Positions 11,241 through 22,090 of a stretch of 64,000 nucleotides of DNA are shown piece after piece. The stretch lies in the NCBI RefSeq assembly GCF_004664715.2, contig NC_051083.1:95987161-96051160 (forward strand), read 5' to 3'. Below the pieces are notes generated by a model. It was not told the origin of the DNA, made no database searches, and was given only the letters and a program-made list of their open reading frames with translations. The first letter of the stretch is position 1. Every line of letters begins with the position of its first letter. This DNA is from Peromyscus leucopus. Taxonomy: Eukaryota > Chordata > Mammalia > Rodentia > Cricetidae. A program made the position numbers and the translations under genes.

Positions 11241-11588
11241 TTAATTTTTTATTCTTTGAGAGTTTCATATGTGTATGCCATAAGATATGAAATATGATCA
11301 TATCTACCTTCCCATTCCTCTCTATAAGTCTCCTCCCCTGTGTTTGCTTCCCAACTTCATGTCCTCTTTGTTGTTTTTAAAATAAGAGTCAACTAAATCC
11401 ATTTACTGCTACCTATATGTGCATGGGTGTGGGGTCATCCACTAGAGCATGGACAACCTATCAGTAGCTACATCTCTAAGAGGAATCATCCTCCCTTCCT
11501 CAGCAGCTAGTAACTGCCACTCCTTTCTCAGTAAGGGGTGGGTCCTGGTAAGTCTGAATGCTATCCACTATACATCTATACTGTACTT
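11241..11588 (-). mobile_element. Rodent L1 3' UTR fragment, antisense
   Basis: 'gtgcatgggtgtggggtcat' then 'ccactagagcatggacaacc' is a characteristic reversed rodent L1 3' UTR. Confidence 0.75.
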
Positions 11589-11590
11589 TC

Positions 11591-11816
11591 TTTTTTAGGA
11601 AATTTGTTTGATTTTATTTATGTGCACGTGTGTATCTTTGTGTGTATGTTCCATGTTGTGTGGGAGCCCATGAAGGCCAGAAGAGTGTATTGAGTCCCCT
11701 GGAGCTAGAGTTACAGGTGGTTGTGAGCTGCCTGAACATGGACACTGGGAAACTGGACTTAGGTCCTATAGAAGAGCAGCAAGTGCATTGAACCACCGAG
11801 CTATCTCTCTAGGCCC
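11591..11816 (-). mobile_element. B2/B3-type SINE, antisense
   Basis: 'agagttacaggtggttgtga' and 'gagctatctctctaggccc' are the reversed body and head of a B2-like SINE. Confidence 0.75.
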
Positions 11817-12189
11817 AATATGCCATATTTTCTTTATCTTTACATCTGTTGATGGACACACAGGTGGGCTCCATGCCTTGACTGGAGTGAATGATGCGGC
11901 AATAGACAGTAGAGTGCAGAAACTTTAAACTGAGAGAATTCCTCTCCTGCTGAAGAGGCAGTTGCTGTGAACAGTGTGAAGTATTCCTCTATTGACCTTG
12001 TTACATCTTTAAACTACTTTAGTTATGGGACTAGTACTTGGCCACTTTTCATGTGCTGTCAGATTTACCTATAAAAGCATATAAAGTCTAAAGTCAAGTT
12101 ATCTTCTTCCCTTTACAAACCCCTTGTCAATCTTTTCTCTCTTCTCAGCTTGGTAAACGTATTCCAGTCTTTTTCTATGAATTAACATC

Positions 12190-12420
12190 TACCTAAAAGG
12201 ATGTATACAAACTTTGCATTTTTCTTCTATAAAAAGGGATCATATTTTATAAAATGTCAAGTTGTTTTCTTTCACCTAGAAATGGTTAATGCCTTCTTTA
12301 AAAAAAATGTAATGGTGTAGTTCATCTTCCAGAGTATTTCCTGGTGAAAATCCCATTGATGGACACTTAAACTGACCCCTCCTTTTTGTGTTTACTTTCC
12401 GTAATTTGGATTGCTTCTAA
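12190..12420 (-). mobile_element. Ancient L1M-like fragment, antisense
   Basis: 'cccattgatggacacttaaa' and nearby text resemble antisense L1M; weak. Confidence 0.35.
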
Positions 12421-12431
12421 AATTTTCTTCT

Positions 12432-12600
12432 GGAACTAGAGAGCTCACTTTAGAAGTTAAGAGGACTTACTGCTCTTGCAGAGGACCAGGGCTCAGTTTC
12501 CAGCACCCACATGGTGCTCACAACCATCTGTAACTCCAGGTCCAAAGCAACCAATGCCCTCTTCTGGCCTCCACAGGCAGTAGGAACTCACATTGTACAT
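12432..12600 (+). mobile_element. B2 SINE, 3' end fused to a B1 tail
   Basis: The B2 body reads through 'taactccaggtccaaagcaa' and 'ctcttctggcctccacaggc', then passes into a duplicated block carrying a B1 3' end. Confidence 0.8.
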
Positions 12601-12734
12601 ATACATCTATGTAAGCAAAATACTCACACAGAGAAACCCTGTCTCAACCCCCCCACCCCCACCCCCCATACATCTATGTAAGCAAAATACTCACACAGAG
12701 AAACCCTGTCTCAACCCCCGATCCCCTACCCCCC
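12601..12734. repeat. 67-bp tandem duplication of a B2/B1 junction
   Basis: Two units begin atacatctatgtaagcaaaa at 12601 and 12668. Each ends with 'acacagagaaaccctgtctc' and a C-rich tract. The C-rich ends differ. Confidence 0.9.
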
Positions 12735-12754
12735 CAAAAAAGGAAATTTATGAT

Positions 12755-12780
12755 AACTTAGATACTGGCGTATCTAAGTT
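12755..12780. repeat. Perfect 11-bp inverted repeat (hairpin)
   Basis: AACTTAGATAC, loop TGGC, then GTATCTAAGTT, with no mismatch. Confidence 0.95.
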
Positions 12781-12821
12781 ACTAAGATTTTTATATTTAT
12801 TTTATTTTTATTTTACATGTA

Positions 12822-12946
12822 TAACAGCCTTGGCTGTCCTGGAACTCCTTTGTGGAACAAGCTGGCCTTGAACTCACAGGGATCCACCTACCTGCCTCTG
12901 CTTTCCTAGTGCTGGGATTAAAGGCATGTGCCACCATACCTGGCTA
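12822..12946 (-). mobile_element. B1 SINE, antisense
   Basis: 'ccttggctgtcctggaactc' to 'gtgccaccatacctggct'. Confidence 0.9.
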
Positions 12947-13038
12947 CCATAAATTAGAAGGTAAAGGATCAAGTAAAAAAGAATGGGCATCTAAAATGTT
13001 TTATAGCAGTTGACAAATTGTTCTCCTAAATGAATTTT

Positions 13039-13061
13039 CTCTCTCTCTCTCTTTTTTTTTT
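13039..13061. repeat. (CT)n/T-run
   Basis: Eight CT units followed by ten T. Confidence 0.9.
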
Positions 13062-13535
13062 CCCCACCACACAGTTTTGCAGCATTGGTTCATGATGATA
13101 TGTTATTTCAATTGAAAAGAATCCCCAGGTTTTTAGTCAACAACTATTGACACACTGAAAAGCTGAAATAGTAGCAGCATCAACTACTTTCTCACTCCTG
13201 CTAGAGCAATTGTCCCCTCGTCCCCATTCATTTTCTGAGTGCATCCTGTCTCCAAGCTTGCCGAGTGTGCTTGTTGTGCATGCCTGAGCCATTGAGTACT
13301 CAAGTAATCAGCCAGGGAGGCATGGATGCGGTAGTGAGACAGGGGAATTGCTGTGGGTTGCTGGCTGCTATCTAGCTGAATTGAAGCAAAACAAAATAAC
13401 AACGGAATTCTGGGGAGCTCTTTGTTCAGTCCGAGACTGTCTCAAAAAATAGAGTGAGTAGCTTATAAAGAAAGACAGCTAAACTATTCCCTCCCTCGTC
13501 TCTGCAAATGTCCACTTGTGCACGTGTGCCCTCTC

Positions 13536-13569
13536 CGTCCTCTCTCCCTCCCTCCTCCCTCCCTCCCTC

Positions 13570-13624
<55 letters not shown>

Positions 13625-13650
13625 CCTCTCTTTCCCTCTCTCTTTTCTCC
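13536..13650. repeat. Polypyrimidine (CCTC)n/(CT)n tract
   Basis: CCTC-type units pass into about 26 CT units, then degenerate C/T. This is pure pyrimidine on the + strand for over 100 bases. Confidence 0.95.
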
Positions 13651-14090
13651 CTTCCTCTTTCTCTAGTACTCACCCTTTTTCAGGTCTAGTCAGATTGTAA
13701 GCATTGCTTTGATTATTCTGTCTTTATTTTGTATTGACTTGTTGATTTAGTCTAAGAACACCTCAGCCCCTTCACGATATGACTTTGCATAGTTGCTTTA
13801 TGGAATCGTAGTCCACAGTCTAGACTTTTTGAGTGTTTCCTGAATGTATTGTGCCTTATTTAACCAGCTCTTTATGGACGGTTCTCGCAGTTGTGGGACT
13901 TCTTTTTGTGACTCTTGTAACAGGTTGTACTTAATTGAAAGGAGTTTGGGGCCCCACTATGGCAGTTAAAGTCTGTGCTCGGTTCATGAAGATAAACTGT
14001 TGGAAAGCCGAATGTTGCCGGAAGGAACAGTGCCAACAGCAGGTGTACCTGTGGGCTGTATCCTTTCCCATTTGAAGGTCTGTGGATGGC

Positions 14091-14246
14091 CAGACTTAGT
14101 GGCGCACACCTTTAATCCCAGCGCTCAGGAGGCAGAGGCAGACAGATCTCTGTGAGTTCGAGGCCAGCCTGGGCTACAGAGTGAGCTCCAAGACAGCTAG
14201 TGCTGTTACACAGAGAAACCCTGTATTGAAAAACAATAAAGGGGGA
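14091..14246 (+). mobile_element. B1 SINE
   Basis: 'gtggcgcacacctttaatcc' to 'cacagagaaaccctgtattg', with an A-rich tail. Confidence 0.9.
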
Positions 14247-14299
14247 AGGGGGTATGAATTAATTTTGTAACTTCCTGATGTTAGACATGGACTCTTTTG

Positions 14300-14341
14300 T
14301 TATAAAATTATTTATTATTTGTTTTTCTGTATAGAGGTAGG

Positions 14342-14390
<49 letters not shown>

Positions 14391-14502
14391 GACAGCTTTC
14401 AGGAGTTGGTTCCGGTCTTCCACCATGGCATCTGGGGATTGCAGTCTTCATCAGGCTTGGGCAGCAAGCATTTTTACCTGCAGAGCTATCTTGTGAGCCC
14501 TA
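14300..14502 (-). mobile_element. B3 SINE, antisense, with (GT)n
   Basis: The GT array at 14344-14385 corresponds to the CA-rich tail. The body 'ttcaggagttggttccggtc' and head 'gagctatcttgtgagccc' follow. Confidence 0.7.
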
Positions 14503-16467
14503 CACACAACTCCTCTAGTAATGCCGAGTCTGCTGTAGTATGGTATGAGTTCCTCCAACACACAACATGTACCCCGCCTGCATACAGTTATTCTTATCCC
14601 AGCCTGTCCTTCCTTATCTCTGAGGAGCCGAAGGCTAACCCTTTCTTTGCTCTGTGCTTTGGGTCCTTTGCCCTCCTGTCTGCTTCCTGTCCTGTCCACT
14701 GTCTCGTGCCTTCTGCCCTTACTCCTTCTGCTTCCTCATCTACATCCAGTCTACAAATATATTTAGGCTTTCCCAGTGTTAGCAATTATCCCTCTGTGTT
14801 ACCACTACTTCTTAGTTATAGCTTCCAACTCTCCATCCATTCCATCTTCTTGAAAGAGGGTGGTATCAGCAGAAGAGTGGAGGGCGTAAGGTGTGATTTT
14901 GGCGTGCTTGAAGAAGGTGTTAGGAGGTCTGTGCGTTTCAGAATTTCATCCAACACACGTGTGTTTGCACCTATTTTATAACCTAGTTATGCGTGTGGAT
15001 CGCTTGTCTATTATTTGCGTCTCTTCTCGCCTTCTCCGACTCTCTAGCAGTCCAGACCGCATTCCAACTGACGTCGGAGTAGGTTCCGCTAGAGAAGGAA
15101 GCTGTCACCAGAACCGTGACTAGCATGAAGTGGGACGGGAGGGTAAACCGCCATCAACTGAGAGGTCTGTGAGGACATCAGCATCTTCGTGGAGCGACTG
15201 AAGTACTTGTTAAAACAAGAAGGGATTGGGTTGTCCAGGGAACAGTGTGAGAAGAGAAGGGATTGTGCTCGAGATGGCCAGAGGGACCCAGAGAACAGAG
15301 GAGGATTTCAAAAACTGAGAAACGAGGCCGATGAGGAGAGGGACAGAGACGTGGGGAAGCTGGAACTCAGGTTTTTCCAGGTGACCTGGGTGTCTGGGCC
15401 GCCTTTTGGTGGTTGTAGTAACCAAGGATGGCGGATGCTTGATCTCCACAGCAGAATCTGATGGTATGACTATCAGGTTTGTGAGGTGGAGGGAGCAGGT
15501 TGTGGCCCTTCCTATGAACAGGCTCCGTATTTCTAATGTTTTGTACAGTCTGACTCTAAAGGACTAGATCATTTCCCCATCTGATTTCCTTTCATGCTAA
15601 AGATCATCTTGACTCGGAAGTGAGAAGAAAAGTTAATGATCTGTTTTGCTCAGAACCCTTTTTATTGCTCTTGATCTTGAGTTGCCTCAGCGTCAGGAGG
15701 CCGCGGCTGTAGCCCCAGGATTTTTGTGGTGGAAAAAGAGCCATTAAGTTTTTCTTATCTGTCAGATGTGTCTAACCATTTCCTCATGTACAACCACTTC
15801 ATGGGAAATTTGCACTAATTAAAATGTTACAGTAATGCAGAAAGGTTTACTTAACACGTCACACAGTACTTAATAGAAGTGTATCATTTGCTATTAAGTG
15901 GAAAGTGCTGATTTTCAGCTGCCGTCTGGCTCTGTTCTTTATTGTTGTTGTGTGTTTTGGTTTTTGCGCCCTTTTTCCTTCTAGTAGTCTGCTGGTCTTA
16001 CAGCTCTCAGTTCTGTTCTCCCTGTCTCTCCTCATGCTCCCACACGTCTACCTTAATGTCTTCCCCCTGCCTAGCCCTTGTGGTCTGGCATCTGTTCTCA
16101 GTTCGGCTCCCTTTGTGGCATTACATTCCAGGGAACTCTTGAATAGGAGCAAGGCAACCCTCACTGCATGCATTTGAACAGGTGGGAACAGGGAATCCTT
16201 CATTATAAGATAAGATTAGCCACTAACGTGTATTGGAGTGACAGCGGGCAGAGCAGACTGTGAAGGTGCCAGTCATTTGAACAGGAAGGGGCTGGGCCAC
16301 AGAACCATGTAGAGAGACAAAGAGGGACATGTTCTAGTCCCGTTGCTGTGCCCATATTTCCTCCCACTGTTAACCGCCCCAGTTGAAAACAGTGGCTTCT
16401 GCATAAGCGCCTTCTGTGTGGCAGGCTTTGGGCGGGGTAGTGGGAGCAGGGCAGGGGAGAGGTCTTC

Positions 16468-17362
16468 AGCCACAGGTTAGTCATCCACAGATTCTGCATC
16501 CACAGATTCACCAACTGCATTTCATGTATCGGAAGTGTTAGTCTATCCTAAACAATGTACAGACTGTTGTTATTATTTCCTGAGCAACACAGTATGAGAA
16601 CTAATTTTTTTCAGCATTTACATTTACATCAGGGATTATAAGTCATCTATATACAACTTAAAGGGTATCTAACCTCTTGACATTGTCACAGGACATTGTG
16701 ATCTACACATGTGTGGCCTGCATTTATAATTGTCTTAAGGGGTGTGTGGCCAGACCTGATCTAAAATATCTAGGCAGGTACTAGAGAGATGGCTCGGTGG
16801 TTATTCTTTCAGAGGACCTGGGTTCAATTCCCAGGACCCATACTGGGTCACTCATAGACACGTGTAGCTCTATTTCTAGAAGATCTGGTGCCCTCCTAGC
16901 CTCTGGGGCACTGCACGTGTACACTCAGACATACACATATACACATAAAATAAAGGAATTAGTAATTAAAGGGAGCTGGAGAGATTGTTAAGTGATTAAG
17001 GGCACACTGATTGCTCTTCCAGAGGACTCAAGTTCAATTCCCAGAACCCACGTGGCAACTCACAACCACATATAACTCCAGTTCCAGGGGATCATATGAC
17101 CTCTTCTGACCTTTGTGGGTACTGCATGCTCATGGTGCACAGACATACATGCAGGCAAAACATCCATACACATAAAGTAAAAGTAAAATTAAAAAATGGA
17201 ATAGAAACTCCCCCTACACCTAAAATGTCTAGGCAGATGTTTATAGGTTATACACAAGGGCTACATTACTTTTTTGTTAGAGACTTGAACATCAGATTTT
17301 GGAATATGGTAGTTGGATCTTGGAACCAGTCCCCCAAAGATACTGAGTGAAGACTGACTATA
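16468..17362 (+). mobile_element. Tigger-type MITE split by two B2s
   Basis: The left part at 16468-16777 ('catccacagattcaccaact', 'ctaaacaatgtacagac') and right part at 17237-17362 ('ttggaaccagtcccccaaag') read as one element, parallel to the copy at 27106. The family name is from memory. Confidence 0.6.
16778..17219 (+). mobile_element. Two adjacent B2 SINEs with shared target duplication
   Basis: B2 copies lie at about 16778-16962 and 16973-17219, both sense. The pair is flanked by ctaaaatatctaggcag (16761-16777) and ctaaaatgtctaggcag (17220-17236). Confidence 0.85.
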
Positions 17363-17374
17363 TATTGCCCGAGA

Positions 17375-17560
17375 TTATCCGAGATTATTATTTGAGATCA
17401 GGCTGCATGCATTTGAATCCTGCCTCCATAATGAGCTATAAGTTATCTAACCTTTCCGAGTCCCAGTTTCTTATCTGTAAAATGGAGATAGTTGAAAATT
17501 TTTTTTTAAAATAATAGTAGTTCCTGGCCCACAAGAAGCACTATACAAGTCTTACATTTA
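17375..17560 (+). mobile_element. MIR SINE
   Basis: 'tttgaatcctgcctccataa' and 'cccagtttcttatctgtaaa' followed by 'atggagatag': a well-preserved MIR. Confidence 0.8.
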
Positions 17561-18596
17561 AAAAAAATTATGAACCCATCTTAGAACACCACAATTATTT
17601 CCATTTTATTAATGCCAGAAATAGAGTGGAGAGGTAGCAGAGTCAAATCTAGAAAACAGGCAAAGCAGGCTTGAAAAGCATAGCTTAAAGCTACTGTGCA
17701 CAGCCACCTGCCAGACCATGCAGGTGGATGCTTTGCTTTCTCGGGGGCTCTGCAGGAGGTGTGGACACCTGAGTACGGGGTACAGGTGGGCAGAGGAACT
17801 GCATGGTGGTTCACAGGGACTGCTGGACACATGACCTTGATCTGGCTTTGTGCACCATGCTATGGGACAGTAGCCTGGCCCCAGGCTCATTTTGGAGAGT
17901 GGTCCGTGTTGTGCCTGTACCCAGAGAGCTGAACCTTCCTGGGATACTTTTCTCCCTGTCTAGTATTGGGTGACTTCATTGAAATCATTCATTCACACCC
18001 CCCCCCACACACACACTTTTTTTTGCCTCTGTGCCTCAGGTTCCTCATTTGTCAAAGGTGAGAGATTGAATAGCTCATGGCATAAAAATATTTGAAAAGC
18101 CACTATAGTCATTCTTAGCCATATCAGTTAGGTTCACATTGGAGCCTCTTAGGCCACCATACCAGCCTTCTGCTAGTGATACCGTGTGACAGATGGCATA
18201 ACCAGTTGTAGCGTGTTCTACAGACTGGCGTGGAACCGTGTCTTCTTTTCTGGGTTTAGACATTCCTCTGTGAGCATAAACTAGTAGCTGTGTATCATCT
18301 CGACCCCTGGTAAATTTTCCTTCAGTGTGGAATTCCGCAGTCAAGAGCCAGTGCCATTGTCTGTGTCCAGGCTCCATTGCTGGCCCGGCTACCATTCTGG
18401 GAGCGCTGCCAGGTCCTGGTTTCAGCTCTTGGCACAAGGCGGCCTTGGCCGGCCTCATATGCATTGGGTGCCTCTAACCGTCCCCTCTCATTAGCACACG
18501 GTCTTGATCCTGTGCTTGCACTGAAGGGGGCAGGAAAGCATCTGACACCTTCCCTGGAGTTCTTGTCTCCGGGGCTTGCCTTGGAGTCTGTGTACA

Positions 18597-18632
18597 TCAC
18601 GCACGCATGCACGCACGCATGCGTACATGCAC
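18597..18632. repeat. (ACGC/ATGC)n repeat
   Basis: Alternating purine-pyrimidine tetramers with CpG; potentially Z-DNA forming. Confidence 0.85.
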
Positions 18633-18716
18633 AAGTACGCTAAGGGTTGAGAATTTGCTTTAGATGAACGGCCTGGCAAAATTCTTTTTTCTCCAGAGTT
18701 GACAGTCCAGCACTGA

Positions 18717-18770
18717 GTTTTGTTTTGTTTTGTCTTTTGTTTTTGTTTTTTGTTTGTTTGTTTGTTTTTT
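18717..18770. repeat. T/G-rich (TTTTG/TTTG)n tract
   Basis: Low-complexity tract of T runs separated by single G. Confidence 0.9.
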
Positions 18771-19091
18771 GCATCTTGGTCTTTCAAAAAATTAATTCCT
18801 GGAGGATTTCATACAGCATATCTTTATCATATTCTTTCTCATCCTCTCAGCACTTCTGTCTGGAGGGAGACAGAAAAGGGGTGAGAGAGTGTTGGATGTG
18901 GGGAGGGCAAGGAAGGTCTTTTTGGAAAACTGTGTCACAATTGGCCCAGCTCTAGAATAAGGTAAACCCTCAACCAGCACCCAAGTATCCCACGGAGAAA
19001 CTCATTATTCTTGGATCTGGACTTGTCCACACCTAGAACTCCTTTTTTTTTTTTCACATTTGGAATATGAGTTTAATAAATCCTCCATTGA

Positions 19092-19286
19092 GGCTGGAGA
19101 GATGGCTCAGAGGTTAAGAGCACCGACTGCTCTTCCAGAGGTCCTGAGTTCAATTCCAGCAGCCACATGGTGGCTCACAACCATCTGTAATGAGATCTGG
19201 TGCCCTCTTCTGGCCTGCAGGCATACATGCAGGCAGAATACTATACATAATAAAAATAAATAAATCTTTTAAAAATTTTTTTTTAA
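19092..19286 (+). mobile_element. B2 SINE with target-site duplication
   Basis: A full-length, little-diverged B2 is flanked by aaatcctccattga at 19078-19091 and 19287-19300. Confidence 0.95.
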
Positions 19287-19439
19287 AAATCCTCCATTGA
19301 ATATTCTTCTCAAATGAGGAGTAAACTTTTAAATCCTCTGCTGTCTGCTTTCCAGGAGTGGGACTATAGGGACTATAAGGTTGTTCCTTCAAATGTATTC
19401 TGCAGAGTATTATTATTTTTAATGCAGTATTACATGTAT

Positions 19440-19585
19440 ATTTATATTTGAGACAGGGTTTCTTTGGTGGCCTTGGCTGTTCCAGAACTCACTCTGTAGA
19501 CCAGGCTGGCCTTGAACTCACAGAGATCTGCCTGTCTCTACTTCTCGAGTACTGGGATGAAAGGCGTGTGCCACCACTGCCTGGC
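19440..19585 (-). mobile_element. B1 SINE, antisense
   Basis: 'tgagacagggtttctttggt' to 'gtgccaccactgcctggc'. Confidence 0.93.
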
Positions 19586-19628
19586 AGAAATATGTTTTTC
19601 TGAAAGGAACACTTGAGAAAGCATTGTA

Positions 19629-19660
19629 ATCTCTTCTCGGCCTTTTGGCTAAGATCACGT
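19629..19660 (+). pseudogene. U2 snRNA 5'-end fragment
   Basis: ctcggccttttggctaagat and neighbouring bases match nucleotides 1-32 of U2 snRNA, including the branch-site-pairing neighbourhood upstream half, with about two changes. The match stops abruptly. The Sm site and 3' stem-loops are absent, so this is a truncated retrocopy and not a functional snRNA. Confidence 0.85.
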
Positions 19661-19975
19661 GGGAGAAAGCGTTATATAAGCCGTGTTAAAGTAGCTCCCG
19701 CCTTTGCAGAAACCACTGAAGTCCGTCGTCATTCACCAGTGGTCTTCATGGTGAATCTCTGAGTGGATATATTGCTATATGCAACATCCGTTCAATTTTA
19801 ATGCACTTTTTCCAGTAGAGTGTTTTCCCTGTACCATCTTTGTAAAATACAGCTTGGAACATGCCAATTGAGAGAAGAAAGTTCATTCATTTCATTCTTT
19901 TTTCCTTGAATTGTGAAGGGAGGGGAATGGATGAAATGTCAAGGTTGCCGCCACCTTGTGGGTCCTAAAGGCTAA

Positions 19976-20248
<273 letters not shown>

Positions 20249-21609
20249 TAATGTCGTTCCCTAGGCGCTGGGGTAGTGGGCATGAAAGAGGTCTGTAAGG
20301 AGTCTGGAGGCTGTTCAAAGCATCCCTTGTAGGTGAGCATGGTACCGCTGACTGCCTGACCCAGAACCTAGGTTTGGGGTTCTTGGTGGTGGCCTGGGGT
20401 TTGCATGGCACCCAGCACACCATGTCATTCTTGTGCTTCTGCCTCCCCTGCACCAGTGTGCACTTCAGAGTACTCCATCCGATCAAGAGACTTCGAATTC
20501 TTGCCCTTTGTATCCACGGTCTCAGGACCAGAAAAGCTCCTGGGTGAGAAGTGCCCAGAATAGGAGATCATGGGATTGAAGAAAGCGGCAGACGAATGTA
20601 TCATCCTTCCTGTAAAAGAAAGGGCTACAAATGTCACTTTAGCCAAGCAGGAGATAGCACTGACCTAGTAGAGACAGACTGCGAAGGAACCTGAAGCGCT
20701 AGTGATCTCTGCTGTAGAGAGAAGGACAGGACAGTTCCTGTGCCTTCTGCGGCTTCCCGAAAGCCTTTAGAACTGGAGGGTTTACCTCTCTCCTCACCAC
20801 CAGTTGCTGCTGCCCTGGTTGCTGTGATTTTTCTGGGAGACCAACCACAAAGGTCCATTTCTATCACTTTCAAAATGGCCCGAGGCCACCTGGGGCCTTG
20901 AGCTCACTAGCTGGTGCTCTTGAAGTACTGGTGGGCTCAGGTGCCTCCTGTCATTCAGACTTATCTCTCCTCTTCCCTGGCCCCATCAGGTCTGCTTCCA
21001 CGTTCTTTGATGCTGCTTTAACCCGGTGATACCACTAGGGGTCTCACTCTGTCAAAGAACTCTTCCCTTTAGTTTGATTTGAAAGTATTGTTTTCCCTAC
21101 TGAGCTTCCAGAGAAGTCTAACATTCCTGCATCCAGGAGACTCCTGCTGTTTCTCACATCTTTCCTGAGTGGCATAGGCAACAGTCTAATAATAGTCACA
21201 TCTCAGAAGTTCATGTATTCTGAATGGAACCAGAACACCCAGCCCATAGGTAACTAATTGTTCCTTTCTTCTGAGATGTGTGCTTGGAAGTATGGCCAAA
21301 TCCACATGCGTGTCATTAAAATGATTTTGTACTCTGAGCTCACCATCAAAAGCTATCCAATAGCTGGGTGACATTGGCCTACCATGGAAAATACTGGGTA
21401 GTTAAGGCTTTTCCTTCTGCGGTGGGAGTAGGGGACAGGAGAGAGACAGCCCAGGATGTCATACCCTCTAAACAGGGTTGATTCTCTGCAGCCCTCTGTT
21501 GGGTCTGTTTCTATGTGTTTTGAGGCAGCTGAGCTGAGGAAATAGGGATTCTGAGTCTTCAGTTTCTACTTTTTAGTCTTCCACTTGATGTGAAGCAGTA
21601 ACACTAGCA

Positions 21610-21850
21610 AGAGTAATAAGAGCCACAGTAAATAATAACAGCAGCTGCCTTTTTATTGACTACTTGTTCTGTGCAGAATATGTATACTGTACATGTTTTG
21701 TTTACATACACTTTTAAATAGTCTGTTGATGGGCCCTCCTATGGACAAGAAAATTAAGGCTGAGAAACATTAGATAAAACTGTTGCTCTAAGGAACAAAG
21801 CTAGAACTCCAGAGTAGCCAAACTTCCTTGACTCGGGCTTTCTCCCACAT
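21610..21850 (-). mobile_element. MIR SINE, antisense
   Basis: 'gacaagaaaattaaggctga' and 'gaacaaagctagaactccag' sit in the reversed MIR order. Confidence 0.65.
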
Positions 21851-21947
21851 ACCGTACTGTCCAGAAGGTCAGATGTCGTCTTTGTCTTGACCGCATCGGC
21901 CTGCAAGTTCTGTCCTGTGTGCGTTCTTTCTCCTCTGCTTCAGTTCA

Positions 21948-22090
21948 ACAATGTACTCAGTGTGGATTTGTTGAGCATCTCCTACCTGTCAGGCCTTCGT
22001 AGCTGTAAATGGGGGACCCAGGGAGGACATAGAGCATTGCAACACAGCATGGTGGGGGCTACAGAGGGGAGTGTGGAAACAGAATGTCAT
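21948..22090 (-). mobile_element. L2 LINE fragment, antisense
   Basis: 'ttgttgagcatctcctacct' followed by 'gtcaggcc' resembles the reversed L2 3' end. Confidence 0.5.

Larger units (their letters stand above)
11112..11930 (-). mobile_element. Ancient L1M fragment, split by two insertions
   Basis: Antisense L1M-like text at 11112-11240 ('ttcgtttagcatcatgttct') continues at 11817-11930 ('acatctgttgatggacacac'). The interval between is a rodent L1 and a B2. Confidence 0.5.

Noticed and set aside
14319..14981. 220-codon open frame on +
   Set aside because: It begins at a non-ATG codon, runs through a GT microsatellite and a reversed B3, and shows no protein similarity I know.
19629..19660. Functional U2 snRNA gene
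   Set aside because: Only the first 32 nucleotides are present. The Sm site and 3' stem-loops are missing.
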